Positions 1-8,210 of a stretch of 57,746 nt of DNA are shown here, piece after piece. Each line of letters opens with the position of its first letter. The first letter of the stretch is position 1. This stretch comes from Caryophanales bacterium (lineage in GTDB: Bacteria > Bacillota > Bacilli > Bacillales > Bacillaceae_J): positions 1 through 57,746 of the forward strand of contig DULJ01000076.1 in assembly GCA_012840465.1 (NCBI GenBank), given 5' to 3'. A program made the translations under genes and the position numbers. Under the pieces are notes generated by a model. It did no database searches. It saw only the letters and a list, made by a program, of their open reading frames with translations, and was not told where the DNA came from.

Positions 1-1
1 G

Positions 2-715
2 TTAAAGGAGGCAGTACGTCCAGAAGATCCTTTCTCCAAGGAGCATTGGTTGAATAGTATTGGGGTTGCAGGGAGTGCTGTAGGTGGAATGAAGGTTGCA
101 GTTCCTAAAAGTGGGAATGTAATTGGTCAAGCGACAATTTTAAATAAAAGTGTTCCCTCTAAGGAGACAGGTCAAGGTTGGAATTCTTATTTGAACAATG
201 AATATGGTTCAATTGGTAAGGGGACGGGTAATACTGTCCAATCTGTTTCTAAAAATGCAGGTAGGTCAGGCAAGCAGGCTAGGCTTAAAGAGATAGCGAA
301 TGATGACAAAGTTTCATCTGCATTGCGTGGAGAAATTAAACGTGATATGAATGAAATTGCAGCTGTCATAAAACTACCTGCTGATAAGAGGTATGAGTAC
401 TTTATCAAGAAGGTTGTTGACTTCGAGGAAATTTGGGGACTGTACAATGACGGATGGGCAATGACACAAGACGACACTGGGAAAATGTTAATGCCTTTTT
501 GGCCAAAGAAGGAGTTCGCAGAACTTTGTTCTATTGGTGAATGGTCAGATCTTTCTCCTGAAAGCATTGATTTAGAAGAATTTATAAATGATTGGTTACC
601 CGGCATTAAAGATGATGGTTATAGGGTTTCTGTTTTTTGGAACAATGATGATTCGGCTGTACTAGAAGTGGATACCTTACTTAAGGACTTGGGGAGCGAA
701 TTGGAAAAGTATTGA
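2..715 (+). CDS. C-terminal part of LXG/polymorphic toxin fused to DUF2750 immunity-like domain (5' partial)
   Basis: The frame is open to the left window edge, so only the C-terminal 237 residues are visible and the TTG at 50 is not a real start. The first part resembles the pre-toxin segment of Bacillus type VII-secreted polymorphic toxins, including the stretch KQARLKEIANDDKVSSALRG that normally leads into a C-terminal nuclease-like domain. That toxic domain is absent. After EIAAVIKLPADKRYEYF the protein continues as a DUF2750 domain to its end (WGLYNDGWAM, FWPKKEFAEL, VSVFWNNDDS). DUF2750 is usually a separate small protein and is found as a cognate immunity gene beside such toxins. I infer an in-frame deletion that removed the toxin domain and joined toxin to immunity gene. 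The product may be a harmless or protective remnant. Confidence 0.72.
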   Translation, partial: LKEAVRPEDPFSKEHWLNSIGVAGSAVGGMKVAVPKSGNVIGQATILNKSVPSKETGQGWNSYLNNEYGSIGKGTGNTVQSVSKNAGRSGKQARLKEIANDDKVSSALRGEIKRDMNEIAAVIKLPADKRYEYFIKKVVDFEEIWGLYNDGWAMTQDDTGKMLMPFWPKKEFAELCSIGEWSDLSPESIDLEEFINDWLPGIKDDGYRVSVFWNNDDSAVLEVDTLLKDLGSELEKY

Positions 716-724
716 TGTTTCGTC

Positions 725-764
725 AACCTTGAATGGCTCAATGCTTTCAAGGTTTCTTTTTTTG
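725..764 (+). terminator. Rho-independent terminator
   Basis: Arms AACCTTGAA and TTTCAAGGTT flank a short loop and are followed by a T-rich run. It lies just after the toxin/immunity fusion stop. Confidence 0.7.
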
Positions 765-1217
765 TGGTGGGCTACCCAGTGCCGAATGAACCCATCATTC
801 AACTAATAACACATATAACCCATGTAATACCCGTATTAAGATTTCGTCATTTCTGTTGTACGCACATAAATGCTTGAATTTTATCACCTAAATAACGGTA
901 TTCCTTCACACCAAACAGGTCGATTATGGTCAGATACCACGATAAAAGACCTGTTTTTTGTTATCTTGCGGTTTTTTCAAATATGTTTGCAACGATGTAC
1001 GTACATAGAACGATAGATATGGTGAAAGGGCATGAGTCGGTCAATCAGACATCTGCCGCAACTAAACGACAAGGTATCCCGACTATTAACAGTGTAAGAG
1101 TCAAAAATCTGGTGACGACCAGTTTACATATATTGGGCGAGGAAACGTTGAATGGCTAGCCACCTTCCCAACTTCATAGCCGACGCGAGGCGGAACTAAA
1201 CTACGAGAAGGATGGTA
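765..1217. other. Intergenic region with no convincing gene
   Basis: About 450 bases between the fusion gene and the HTH gene. A 77-codon open frame at 926-1159 has no ribosome binding site and no recognisable motif, and I do not call it. The base composition is less AT-rich than in the neighbouring backbone, consistent with acquired DNA. Confidence 0.4.
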
Positions 1218-1832
1218 ATGAAAATGAGTAACTTCTGGTTATTTAAGAATAACCAAGCCGCAAATGAGTACATGGACAAGGTGAGCCAAGAGAGTCAGTT
1301 CACGTCAAAGCATAAGGGGTTTACCAAAGTGCCGCATAAAATCCATCGGTGCTATGGCTTAACCCCATATGAGAAGCTGATTCTGATTGACCTAATCGCG
1401 TATATGGGCGACAACAGTCAATGCTATCCGACCATCGAAATGATTGCCCGAAATGTCGGATGCAGTTCAAGGTCAGTAGAACGTCATATCAAGGAATTGG
1501 CAGGCAAGAAAATGATTCTGGTCAGTCAGAGTAAGAACAACACGTATTCCCTGCCAAATTATCTGCATTGCCACCTGTATCTGCTTCTGTCAGAAAAGAC
1601 TCATGAGTTTATTGGGAGCATACGGAAGCAGGTAAACGAGCGAGAGTTGACGCTTTGGATTCAGGAAATGGTCAAACGTGACGAATACAAGGCGTTTATT
1701 GACCAACTTCAAAGACTCAATGAAAGAAGACTGCCCATTGACAAATTCGCTGAGAAGGAGATTCTGGAAAGCTATGCTCAGTTCCTGAAAGCTGAGATGA
1801 CCAAACGCTTTCTGCCCGATGTGAACGGGTAA
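1218..1832 (+). CDS. Helix-turn-helix (HTH_36-type) protein, replication/regulatory-like
   Basis: A protein of about 204 residues. Residues ~35-105 form a winged-helix/HTH_36-like domain: LTPYEKLILIDLIAYMGD, PTIEMIARNVGCSSRSVERH and a following wing KKMILVSQSK. This architecture is common in plasmid and phage replication initiators and in accessory regulators. The second half is helical and charged with no recognised domain. Of three in-frame ATGs (1212, 1218, 1224), 1218 sits best behind GAAGGA at 1206-1211. An unusual cluster of 13-bp inverted repeats follows immediately and could be its binding site. It lies in an accessory region next to a toxin remnant. The exact function is unknown. Confidence 0.6.
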   Translation: MKMSNFWLFKNNQAANEYMDKVSQESQFTSKHKGFTKVPHKIHRCYGLTPYEKLILIDLIAYMGDNSQCYPTIEMIARNVGCSSRSVERHIKELAGKKMILVSQSKNNTYSLPNYLHCHLYLLLSEKTHEFIGSIRKQVNERELTLWIQEMVKRDEYKAFIDQLQRLNERRLPIDKFAEKEILESYAQFLKAEMTKRFLPDVNG

Positions 1833-1840
1833 AAATGATG

Positions 1841-2011
1841 AGTCTGTCATTTCAGCAGACTCTCTGTCCAAATAACCGTTATATAGTCTGTTGAAGGATG
1901 CAAAAAGGGTGCAGTAGACAATGTGTCACGATTCAGACAGAGAGTCGGTTTTGAGCGACAGAGAGTCTGAATGATAGACATAAAGTCTGTTATAAAGCGT
2001 CAGATAGTCTC
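1841..2011. repeat. Cluster of inverted and direct AGTCTG/CAGACT repeats (iteron-like)
   Basis: CAGACTCTCTGTC at 1856-1868 is the exact inverse of GACAGAGAGTCTG at 1957-1969, and an 11-base match GACAGAGAGTC lies at 1936-1946. Shorter AGTCTG(T) units occur at 1841, 1885 and 1984, with related TAGACA and AGATAGTCT units nearby. The repeats follow directly after the HTH protein gene. They could be iterons, operator sites or an RNA structure. Confidence 0.6.
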
Positions 2012-2085
2012 ACTAATAATAATCATAAACAATACTCAATAAAGAAGAACCATATAGAAGAATCAATGAAAGAAGAATCAGCAGA

Positions 2086-2103
2086 GGGGCTTGTGAAAGC
2101 CCC
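2086..2103 (-). terminator. Hairpin terminator of the DUF2167 gene
   Basis: GGGGC / GCCCC arms lie 10 bases after the stop of the minus-strand gene. The following T-run is weak. Confidence 0.45.
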
Positions 2104-2112
2104 AACTTTGTT

Positions 2113-2973
2113 TTATTCATTTATTGTATTATCTATTGATTTAGCTGCATTCTTTTTCTTTTTCTTAACTAAGCCAAAAAGGGCACCTATACCAGCTACT
2201 GCCAAAATACCGAATTTTTTAACAAAAATTATAAGGGCAGCCATTAAACCGGCTTTTTTTGCTACAGCTAAGCCTGCTCCACCTAAAATAAGGGCGGTTA
2301 ATCCGTATTCAGCTACTTTATCAGTAGACTCGTTAAAATCTTCATATTTTTCCCCAGCTTTTACTTGTAGCATGGACATAATTTTTTCATTTACTATCTT
2401 TTTATCCGTTTCCCTGTTCTGTGGGTCAGTGATAAGGATGGTGGAGATTGTCCCTTCTCTTGTGAGTATTCGAGTATTATAATTTAAGAAAGGTTCTTTG
2501 TTCTCATCTTCAAGTAATAATGACCAAGTTAGGTTATGTGTTTTATCATCATAAAATGGCTCGATATCCCAGCCAGTAACATAAAAGCGATCACCTGGTT
2601 GGCGTTCCTTATTCGCCTCTTCTGTTCCTTTTTTGTAGCTTTTCAGTAGGGCTTTAGCGTCAATGTCTGCTTTTTCATCATCATTAATGTGGCCAGTCTC
2701 CTCATATTCGAAAATAACTGCCCAATTTTGATTTTCGTCCATTGGATAGATACTTCCAATTTCTAAACCGGAAACTGGATCCCCATATTCTGCTGCCATC
2801 TTCTGCGTATCGTTTCCATTGAGAAAGACTAATTCAGTATCAAGATCAATAGTGGCTATGTTTCCTAGGTCAACTTTTTCTCCTCCCATGATCCAGTTAT
2901 ACTCATCCTCTGCAGTTGCAGTCGAACTAAACATGAAGCATAGTACGAACAGCATTACCAACCATCGTTTCAT
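2113..2973 (-). CDS. DUF2167 family membrane protein
   Basis: A 286-residue secreted or membrane protein. The start ATG at 2971-2973 is fixed by GGAAGGAGAT at 2981-2990. An N-terminal signal segment (MKRWLVMLFVLCFMFSSTATA) is followed by an extracytoplasmic region of ~190 residues with the DUF2167 hallmarks YGDPVSGLEIGSIYP, ENQNWAVIFEYEETGHI and GWDIEPFYDDKTHNLTWSL. One or two hydrophobic segments follow (LTALILGGAGLAVAKKAGLMA, KFGILAVAGIGALFGLV), and the tail is lysine-rich and cytoplasmic. Family members are uncharacterised membrane proteins. The gene stands alone, with its own terminator downstream and a degraded permease upstream. Confidence 0.85.
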   Translation of the reverse strand: MKRWLVMLFVLCFMFSSTATAEDEYNWIMGGEKVDLGNIATIDLDTELVFLNGNDTQKMAAEYGDPVSGLEIGSIYPMDENQNWAVIFEYEETGHINDDEKADIDAKALLKSYKKGTEEANKERQPGDRFYVTGWDIEPFYDDKTHNLTWSLLLEDENKEPFLNYNTRILTREGTISTILITDPQNRETDKKIVNEKIMSMLQVKAGEKYEDFNESTDKVAEYGLTALILGGAGLAVAKKAGLMAALIIFVKKFGILAVAGIGALFGLVKKKKKNAAKSIDNTINE

Positions 2974-3198
2974 TTTGTAAATCTCCTTCCAATAAAATGT
3001 ATGTATTTTGCCAAGTAGTGCCATTTTAATTATAACAATAAAAATCCCAAAGTAATACAAAAAAATGAATTAAATGAAAAATATGTCAATTTTGGGACTG
3101 TTAGGGGGTGAAGCGGTCTGCCCAAAAAAGTGAATTGATAAATATATTTCGACATCAATGATTATAGGCTGAGGGTTGAAGGGAACCATATATATTTA

Positions 3199-3660
3199 AA
3201 AATGTAGTGCATTATTATATCCCTTCATCGCGGCGGCAGGAATTAATGCCCAGGGGACTAAAGTTCCACCACCAACCCAAATTACTGCTTAACGGTACGG
3301 TATGGGCAAGTACAGCCCCTAATAACGCAACTGCTGGTGAGAGGCCAGAAGAACCACGAAATAACCATCATAAAAATACCAATGGTCCAATAGGCTAAAG
3401 CCGGAGTTCTTATTAATTTAACTTCATTCAGCAGAAGTCTCCCCCTTCCATAAGTGGTGAGAGCATGACATCATTCATTGACCCCTGTTCGCGTAAGCGC
3501 TTTAGACATAGAAAACATAATCGAGATGATTAAAATAGTACCAAGGAGTTCCGTTATCGCATAAATGAAGCTGTTAAAAATGCTGCTAATGGAGGCACTT
3601 AAAGATTGTGTTGCCATAAAAGCCAGTAGGACTCCTATAAATATACAAAAGGTGAAATAT
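3199..3660 (-). pseudogene. Degraded membrane permease, interrupted by a repeat fragment
   Basis: Read on the minus strand, 3654-3484 encodes a transmembrane stretch (FIGVLLAFMATQSLSAS..., ITELLGTILIISIMFSMSKA) that ends at a premature TGA just after TRTGVNE. There, AATG appears to be duplicated (caatgaatgat). Further on, 3410-3200 encodes TPALAYWTIGIFMMVISWFF, then after a frame change PSPAVALLGAVLAHTV, then after another change LVPWALIPAAAMKGYNN. The pieces run in order and look like one polytopic transporter of unidentified family with at least three frameshifts. A 53-base fragment of the window's repeat element sits between the two halves. Confidence 0.65.
3416..3468 (+). repeat. 5' fragment of the 196-bp repeat element (copy A)
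   Basis: Matches the first ~50 bases of the full copies at 24542 and 53857 (TTTAACTTCATTCAGCAGAAGT onward, through CCATAAGTGGTGAGA). It is embedded in a degraded permease gene. Confidence 0.8.
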
Positions 3661-3770
3661 TTTACACTTTATTTAATAAATTATTCATTTTTCGACAATA
3701 ATTTTGAGAGGATTCTGTTAATATGTTTCTACGTGGTAATATTTAGTAAAAAAGGAGGATGAAGAAAGTA

Positions 3771-5387
3771 ATGATTACAGAATCTTGGTATACTTTACAT
3801 TCAAAATATAGCTGTGAACATCATTATAGTCTTGACCCCGAAATTTTACCTAAGTTAATACAAACGATTACCCCCGATGAACTTGAAGAGAAGAAGACCC
3901 AATACGGTGAGTTCATTTATTTAACAAAATTCTTTGTAAAAAAATTATTTTACTTTTTAAATGACATTCCAGCAATGATTATTATTACTGATGATGGCTG
4001 CAATGTTTTAAAAGTCATGGGTAATAAGGATATACAATACAAAATTGGCATTAAGGAAGGTATTTCTTTTGAAGAAAAATACGCTGGTACAAATTCAGTT
4101 TATCTTTGTCTAAATCATAATCTACCTATTCAGGTAAAAGGAGAAGAGCATTTCCATAAGGTGTTTTATGAAGCGTCCTGTTCAAGTTGTAAGTTTTCAT
4201 TGAATAATGGGCTGAAAGGCACGATTACACTTGCAACAACACTTGACAACTCCTCTTCCTTCCATTTAGGACTCGTTTCGTCAGCAGTTGATTCAATTGA
4301 ACGAGAGATTGAATTGAATAGAATGAACAAGCAATTAAATCTTTTTAATCAAATTATTATAAAGTCAACAAAAAATGGAATTATTAAAACGGATCAAAAT
4401 GGTATGATAACCGATTATAATGTAGCAGCCGAAAAATACACTGGAATTAAAAAGACTGACATTATTGGGCGAAACATTAATACTTTTAATGATGAGTTAA
4501 AAGTATTTTCGAGATACATTGAAAGGACTTTGAGTTTAAACGAAAAGTTTGAAAATATTGAGATTCATTTTTCAAATAATAAATCAGAGAAAATATTCTT
4601 ATTTGACACGATTCCAATTTATGATGGTATTCAATTTATCGGTACATACTCCCAATTTAGAGATATCACCGACCGTTATGATTTAGAACAACAAGTTATT
4701 ACCAATGAGAAACTTTCCATTATTGGGAAGATGAGTACTAGTCTTGCTCATGAGATTAGAAATCCATTAACGCCAATTAGCGGATTTTTGAAATTATTAG
4801 AAAACAACGTTGATAAAGCAAAATCACAGGAATACTTTAAAATCATCAACAATGAATTAGCTAGAATGAAAGAATTAATAAATAATTTCGTGATGATTTC
4901 TAAACCAGAGGCTCCTCGCAAGAAAGATGTTAATGTTCAAACATTGCTACAAGAAACCATTCACTTAATGAAAAGTCAAGGGATTTTGCATAACATATCG
5001 ATAGAATTCACGGACAATATCAAGCATGAATTTTCCATCTATATCGATAAAAATCAAATAAAGCAAGTATTAATTAACTTAATTCAAAATGCAATTGAAG
5101 AAATGCATGCTGGTGGAGAAATAAATGTTGTTTTAAATAAAAATCGTGAACGTAATCAAATAGAAATTTCCGTGATTGATCAGGGCTGTGGGATTGATAC
5201 CAAAATATGGAGCGATTTATTTACACCATTTGTTACAACAAAACCAGATGGAACTGGTCTAGGATTATCAATAAGTCAACGTATTGTTAAAAACCATTAT
5301 GGTGAGATTGTCGTTGATTCCAATAAAAATAGGGGGACAACCTTTAAAGTTAAATTACCTATTTCTATAAAAAATGATTGGAGCTGA
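3771..5387 (+). CDS. Sporulation-type sensor histidine kinase (GAF-like, PAS, HisKA, HATPase)
   Basis: A 538-residue cytoplasmic kinase without membrane segments. Residues ~70-190 resemble the GAF-like sensory domain of signal-responsive activators (EKYAGTNSVYLCL, CSSCKFSLNN). A PAS domain spans ~195-305 (NGIIKTDQNGMITDYN, GTYSQFRDITDRY). HisKA has the phosphoacceptor His at about residue 327 in LAHEIRNPLTPISGFL. The ATPase shows the N box INLIQNAIEEM, G1 DQGCGID, F box FTPFVTTK and G2 GTGLGLSIS. Such soluble orphan kinases in Bacillus often feed the Spo0F/Spo0A phosphorelay, and no response regulator lies beside it. AAAGGAGG at 3751-3758 abuts an ATG at 3759, so the ATG at 3771 is the likelier start. 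The substrate sensed is unknown. Confidence 0.88.
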   Translation: MITESWYTLHSKYSCEHHYSLDPEILPKLIQTITPDELEEKKTQYGEFIYLTKFFVKKLFYFLNDIPAMIIITDDGCNVLKVMGNKDIQYKIGIKEGISFEEKYAGTNSVYLCLNHNLPIQVKGEEHFHKVFYEASCSSCKFSLNNGLKGTITLATTLDNSSSFHLGLVSSAVDSIEREIELNRMNKQLNLFNQIIIKSTKNGIIKTDQNGMITDYNVAAEKYTGIKKTDIIGRNINTFNDELKVFSRYIERTLSLNEKFENIEIHFSNNKSEKIFLFDTIPIYDGIQFIGTYSQFRDITDRYDLEQQVITNEKLSIIGKMSTSLAHEIRNPLTPISGFLKLLENNVDKAKSQEYFKIINNELARMKELINNFVMISKPEAPRKKDVNVQTLLQETIHLMKSQGILHNISIEFTDNIKHEFSIYIDKNQIKQVLINLIQNAIEEMHAGGEINVVLNKNRERNQIEISVIDQGCGIDTKIWSDLFTPFVTTKPDGTGLGLSISQRIVKNHYGEIVVDSNKNRGTTFKVKLPISIKNDWS

Positions 5388-5495
5388 TTAAAAATGACAA
5401 CGGTATTAACTATGCGGCAGGAGGATTTGCTTTGCAAAGGACAAACTTAGGTGTCGCATTTGCTTCCAAGCATGGGATTTGTAAGTGGAAAAATA

Positions 5496-5528
5496 GCCCC
5501 AACTGATCAAGCGATGACAGGTTGGGGC
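5496..5528. terminator. Terminator hairpin between convergent genes
   Basis: Arms GCCCCAAC and GTTGGGGC lie between the kinase and the minus-strand small gene. It could serve both strands. Confidence 0.55.
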
Positions 5529-5553
5529 AAATTGTTGTATTTCGTTTTTCTAT

Positions 5554-5754
5554 TTATCGAGGTCCTTTTACATTTTTGCTACGTGCATCCCTTGGTTCAT
5601 CGGCACGTTCGCGTCCTTGTTTGGCTCGTTTTTTAGCAATTTGATTTTCCTCTTTTACATCTGTTACAAATTCCGAAGCGATCTCCTGCTTCGTATTACG
5701 AGCCATTTGTTGCTGCGCATTAGAGTGGCTTTCTGAATTATGAGTTCTTGCCAT
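5554..5754 (-). CDS. Small hydrophilic protein, possibly spore-associated
   Basis: A 66-residue, highly charged and Asn/Gln-rich protein without hydrophobic segments (MARTHNSESHSNAQQQMARN at the start, RARSK-type basic tail). AGGAGG at 5765-5770 places the ATG correctly. It follows the zinc-ribbon gene on the same strand with a 16-base gap, so the two are probably co-transcribed. Composition and size are like small acid-soluble or intrinsically disordered spore proteins, but I do not recognise a named family. Confidence 0.68.
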   Translation of the reverse strand: MARTHNSESHSNAQQQMARNTKQEIASEFVTDVKEENQIAKKRAKQGRERADEPRDARSKNVKGPR

Positions 5755-5770
5755 TTCTTAATATCCTCCT

Positions 5771-6019
5771 TTAACGACGAGAGTTTTTTGCAAAGCTTTC
5801 AAATCGAATTTCATTCTCAATTAAGCCGCAAACACCACATTGCACCTTGATCGAAGGTCCGCGATATGGAGTATGAAAAGGATCAAGTGCTTGATTTGAA
5901 TACTCCTGAACGATTTCTCCAGATTGTGGATCCATTTTCACAGATTTAGGGACTTGCTCAATAATATTAAACCTTGAGCGATTTGTACCACAATTTGGAC
6001 AACAATATGGACCGGCCAT
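5771..6019 (-). CDS. Small zinc-ribbon protein
   Basis: An 82-residue protein with two CxxC knuckles, CCPNCGTNRSRF near the N-terminus and QCGVCGLIENEIRFE near the C-terminus, that would bind one structural zinc. GGGAGGG at 6026-6032 supports the ATG at 6017-6019. It heads a two-gene unit with the downstream small hydrophilic protein. The function is unknown; nucleic-acid binding or a redox role would both fit. Confidence 0.75.
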   Translation of the reverse strand: MAGPYCCPNCGTNRSRFNIIEQVPKSVKMDPQSGEIVQEYSNQALDPFHTPYRGPSIKVQCGVCGLIENEIRFESFAKNSRR

Positions 6020-6185
6020 GCTTCATCCCTCCCAAATTTGTTCCATTTTATAGCATGTACGTAATTGGAAAAAATATGAGAGATTTTTATTTTATTATTA
6101 CATTAATTTTTCAGTCACTACTTGTTCAAGGATCTTGGTATTTCTTTCTTGTTTGCAAAAATTATTTATGGAGGGAGGTAATGGG

Positions 6186-6470
6186 GCATATAGTCCACTT
6201 GAAGGTTTCTTAGGTAGGGCAGACTACGAATCTGTAGTTGAAAAAATGCGATTAACAAGTGGTCACATCTGGAGTATTCCGATCACAGTTCCAATTGCTA
6301 AAGAATGTTGAAAAGGGGTTGAAATTGGTGACAAAGTAAAATTAACACATAACGGTGAAGTGCATGGTGTGATGTTGATTTCAGATAAATACTGCACTAA
6401 TCCATTAAGCGTTCATCCAGCTTTAATAGAAACGATTGTTGAGAATATAAGGGGAAAATTGATAGGATAA
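6186..6470 (+). pseudogene. Relic of sulfate adenylyltransferase (sat), joined to an unrelated tail
   Basis: The frame from 6186 reads [20 protein letters not shown], then [20 protein letters not shown]. This is the conserved N-terminal region of ATP sulfurylase, which makes APS from sulfate and ATP. A TGA at 6309-6311 breaks it, after which the PUA-like region continues (GDKVKLTHNGEVHGVMLISD). The final ~25 codons (NPLSVHPALIETIVENI) do not look like Sat; they resemble the end of a sirohydrochlorin-type chelatase such as YlnE, which lies downstream of sat in the B. subtilis cysH operon. An upstream RBS-ATG at 6181 is out of frame. I infer a large internal deletion plus a nonsense mutation. 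Confidence 0.75.
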
Positions 6471-6479
6471 CTTTATCAA

Positions 6480-6510
6480 GGGGGCTGACATTAAATGATG
6501 TCAGCCCCTC
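6480..6510. terminator. Bidirectional terminator downstream of motB
   Basis: GGGGCTGACAT / ATGTCAGCCCC arms with a 7-base AT loop, followed by a T-rich stretch. It lies 7 bases beyond the motB stop. Confidence 0.8.
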
Positions 6511-6516
6511 CTATTT

Positions 6517-7287
6517 TTAATTTTGTTCCTCGTCTGGAGTTGGCTCGGGATCGATGGACTTAATTAAAATTTCTACACGACGATTGGTGAGACGCCCTTC
6601 AGGAGTATCGTTTGATGCTACAGGTTTAAACTCACCAAAACCTTTTGCACTAAAATTTTGTGCATCCAAATTTTGATTTTCTAATAAAATTTTCATAAAA
6701 TTAACCGCCCGCATTACACTTAAGTGCCAATTCGAGTCAAATTGCGCATTATGGATAGGGATATTGTCAGTATGACCGCTTATCACAACTTCCCTAGGGT
6801 GATCCATCACAAGTAATTGCGAAATTTCTTTAGCAATCTCATAATCTTGCCTGCGGACCTGCGCTGTGCCTGAATCAAATAGAATATCATTTCTTAATGT
6901 TAGCATTAACCCCTCAGGAGTAAGGGATGTCATCAATTGAACATTAAGATTATTAGCATTAATGTACGAATCCATTTTATCCTTTATTTCTAGCATCTCT
7001 TGTTTTTCTTGCTCAGCTTGGTTATTTTGCTCGTTTTTAATCCTATCGGTTGTTACTCCTTCATTAGTATTCTGTTGGTATGGGCTTGGGTATTTCATAA
7101 CCCCGGTTCCCCCTTGGAAGGTGCTGTTAAACGAACGGGCCATTTGTGTAAATTTGACGCTATCAATAGAACTCATTGCGAAAAGAACAATGAAAAGAGC
7201 TAAAAGTAAAGTCAACAAATCCGAATACGGAACAAGCCAAGTTTCATCTGCATGCTCTTCTTCATGCTTCTTTTTATTTTTACGCAT
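6517..7287 (-). CDS. motB: Flagellar motor stator protein MotB
   Basis: A 256-residue stator subunit that anchors MotA to peptidoglycan and forms the ion channel driving flagellar rotation. The N-terminus is basic and is followed by a single membrane helix (YSDLLTLLLALFIVLFAMSS) whose Asp23 is the expected ion-carrying residue. A plug/linker region (~60-110) leads to the OmpA-like peptidoglycan-binding domain, with DILFDSGTAQV, VVISGHTDNIPI and LTNRRVEILI. Length and organisation match Bacillus MotB (about 260 residues). Its start overlaps the motA stop by 8 bases, indicating translational coupling. Confidence 0.96.
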   Translation of the reverse strand: MRKNKKKHEEEHADETWLVPYSDLLTLLLALFIVLFAMSSIDSVKFTQMARSFNSTFQGGTGVMKYPSPYQQNTNEGVTTDRIKNEQNNQAEQEKQEMLEIKDKMDSYINANNLNVQLMTSLTPEGLMLTLRNDILFDSGTAQVRRQDYEIAKEISQLLVMDHPREVVISGHTDNIPIHNAQFDSNWHLSVMRAVNFMKILLENQNLDAQNFSAKGFGEFKPVASNDTPEGRLTNRRVEILIKSIDPEPTPDEEQN

Positions 7288-8071
7288 CTTGTTGTTCTCC
7301 TTGTGCTAGAAACTGAATTCTTTGACTAATAGGTAAATAGGATGCTAGTTTTTGCTGAATAATTCCAGGGGCTTGTCCTTCTTGAACCGAAAGAACCCCT
7401 TCTACGATTAATTCCTTTATTTTTACTTCCTGTTTTGATTTCCTTTTCAATTTGTTGGCAAATGGATGCCAAAGAACATACCCAGTAAAAATACCAAACA
7501 ATGTTGCAACGAATGCTGCAGCAATGGCATGTCCTAGAACCTCCATGTCTTCCATACTTCCTAGTGCCGCTATTAGTCCTAGAACGGCTCCGAGTACCCC
7601 GAGTGTTGGAGCATACATTCCAGCTTGAGAGAAAATCCCCGCATTAGCTAGATGTCTTTCCTCCATTGCTTCAATTTCTTCCATCATAACATCACGAATA
7701 AATTCCGGGCTTTGTCCATCAATTGCTAAGTTTAAGCCGTTTCTTAAAAAATGATCATCAATTTCATTTACTTTAGCTTCCAATGATAACAAGCCTTCCT
7801 TACGGGCTAACGTTGCAAATTCAACAAACATCTTAATATATTCTTCCTGAGATTGTAGTTTTTGTTCAGTGAAAAGTACTTTAAACAATTTGGGTACATT
7901 TTTTATTTCATTTGCAGGGAAGGCAATTATTACCGCTGCGGCAGTTCCGACAAAGATAATAAAAATCGCTGCCGGATTAAGAAGTACGCTTGGAGCTACT
8001 CCCTTAAAGTACATACCAACTGCAACTGCAACTATACCCAAAATAATACCTATTATTGAGGTTTTGTCCAT
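7280..8071 (-). CDS. motA: Flagellar motor stator protein MotA
   Basis: A 263-residue integral membrane stator protein. Four hydrophobic segments are visible: IIGIILGIVAVAVGMYF, NPAAIFIIFVGTAAAVIIAF, YAPTLGVLGAVLGLIAAL and AIAAAFVATLFGIFTGYVLW. A large cytoplasmic loop contains the charged residues that contact FliG. AGGAGGAACA immediately upstream fixes the ATG at 8069-8071; a TTG 30 bases further upstream is not needed. It is the first gene of the motAB operon on the minus strand, and the two proteins assemble as the stator complex. Confidence 0.96.
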   Translation of the reverse strand: MDKTSIIGIILGIVAVAVGMYFKGVAPSVLLNPAAIFIIFVGTAAAVIIAFPANEIKNVPKLFKVLFTEQKLQSQEEYIKMFVEFATLARKEGLLSLEAKVNEIDDHFLRNGLNLAIDGQSPEFIRDVMMEEIEAMEERHLANAGIFSQAGMYAPTLGVLGAVLGLIAALGSMEDMEVLGHAIAAAFVATLFGIFTGYVLWHPFANKLKRKSKQEVKIKELIVEGVLSVQEGQAPGIIQQKLASYLPISQRIQFLAQGEQQDA

Positions 8072-8210
8072 TATTGTTCCTCCTAATATGAAGTGTAGCA
8101 TGACATAAACGGTGAAGTATACTAGTATATGAATTAATTATAGTTGTTCAATATATCAACCATTCATTTAAATATGATATCAATTTATCGAGAGAAAAGG
8201 AAGATGTTTT

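Noticed and set aside
926..1159. 77-codon open frame in the accessory region
   Set aside because: No RBS, no motif and atypical composition.
5388..5495. Stretch reading NYAAGGFALQRTNLGVAFAS after the kinase gene
   Set aside because: It looks like part of a protein but has no start and stops after ~30 codons. I could not assign a family, so I leave it as possible debris.
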